Assembly (NCBI GenBank): GCA_002426575.1
Contig: DIRE01000043.1
Coordinates: forward strand, 1 to 14,291
Reading direction: 5' to 3'
DNA from: Clostridiaceae bacterium UBA5444
Lineage (GTDB): Bacteria; Bacillota; Clostridia; Clostridiales; Oxobacteraceae
Length of the DNA stretch: 14,291 nt
Shown: one piece after another, positions 14,273 to 14,291 of the stretch
How the letters are laid out: the number at the start of each line of letters is the position of its first letter
Position numbering within the stretch: the stretch's first letter is position 1
Program-made: the position numbers and the translations under genes
Notes under the pieces: generated by a model
Told to the model about the DNA's origin: nothing
Seen by the model: the letters and a program-made list of their open reading frames with translations, nothing else
The model's database searches: none

Positions 14273-14291
14273 TATGTTGATTGACTTCCGC

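Noticed and set aside
1..14291. CRISPR array, insertion sequence, prophage or tRNA gene
   Set aside because: No regularly spaced repeats, transposase-like protein, phage gene or tRNA cloverleaf was seen.

Overview
The window comes from a low-GC, endospore-forming member of the Clostridia or close relatives. The evidence is an AT-rich sequence, purine-rich Shine-Dalgarno sites, a complete spoIIA operon, a short clostridial-type spoVA operon (AC, AD, AEb, AEa, without AA, AB or AF), and homologues of yunB and pdaA. A CamA-like DNA adenine methyltransferase hints at a relative of the Clostridioides group, but the sequence does not fix the genus.

Layout. The left edge (1-101) looks like the promoter and leader of an rRNA operon running leftwards out of the window. 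Next come yunB and a membrane family-2 glycosyltransferase, both on the minus strand. A bifunctional class A penicillin-binding protein is transcribed divergently on the plus strand. It converges on spoVAEa across a bidirectional hairpin. From 9398 down to 4925 the minus strand carries one sporulation block: spoIIAA-spoIIAB-sigF, a hairpin terminator, two very small unrecognised ORFs, then spoVAC-spoVAD-spoVAEb-spoVAEa. Upstream of spoIIAA lies a lone 616-residue adenine methyltransferase (9540-11390, minus) with no restriction partner. Divergent from it is pdaA (plus), encoding a lipoprotein-type muramic-delta-lactam deacetylase. It ends in a strong bidirectional hairpin shared with the convergent hutH (minus), which closes the window.

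How the genes fit together. SpoIIAA, SpoIIAB and SigmaF form the partner-switching module that fires the forespore programme. A near-perfect SigmaH-type promoter precedes spoIIAA. The SpoVA proteins form the forespore membrane channel for Ca-dipicolinic acid. PdaA makes the cortex-specific delta-lactam, YunB is a sporulation-associated membrane protein, and the class A PBP polymerises and cross-links peptidoglycan. hutH is a metabolic gene with no visible partner here.

The most interesting element is the methyltransferase. From memory it resembles C. difficile CamA, a solitary m6A enzyme linked to sporulation. Here it sits next to the spoIIA operon, and a CAAAAA sequence (CamA's known target) lies four bases upstream of the -35 box of the spoIIA promoter. 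Both the family assignment and the regulatory idea need alignment and methylome data.
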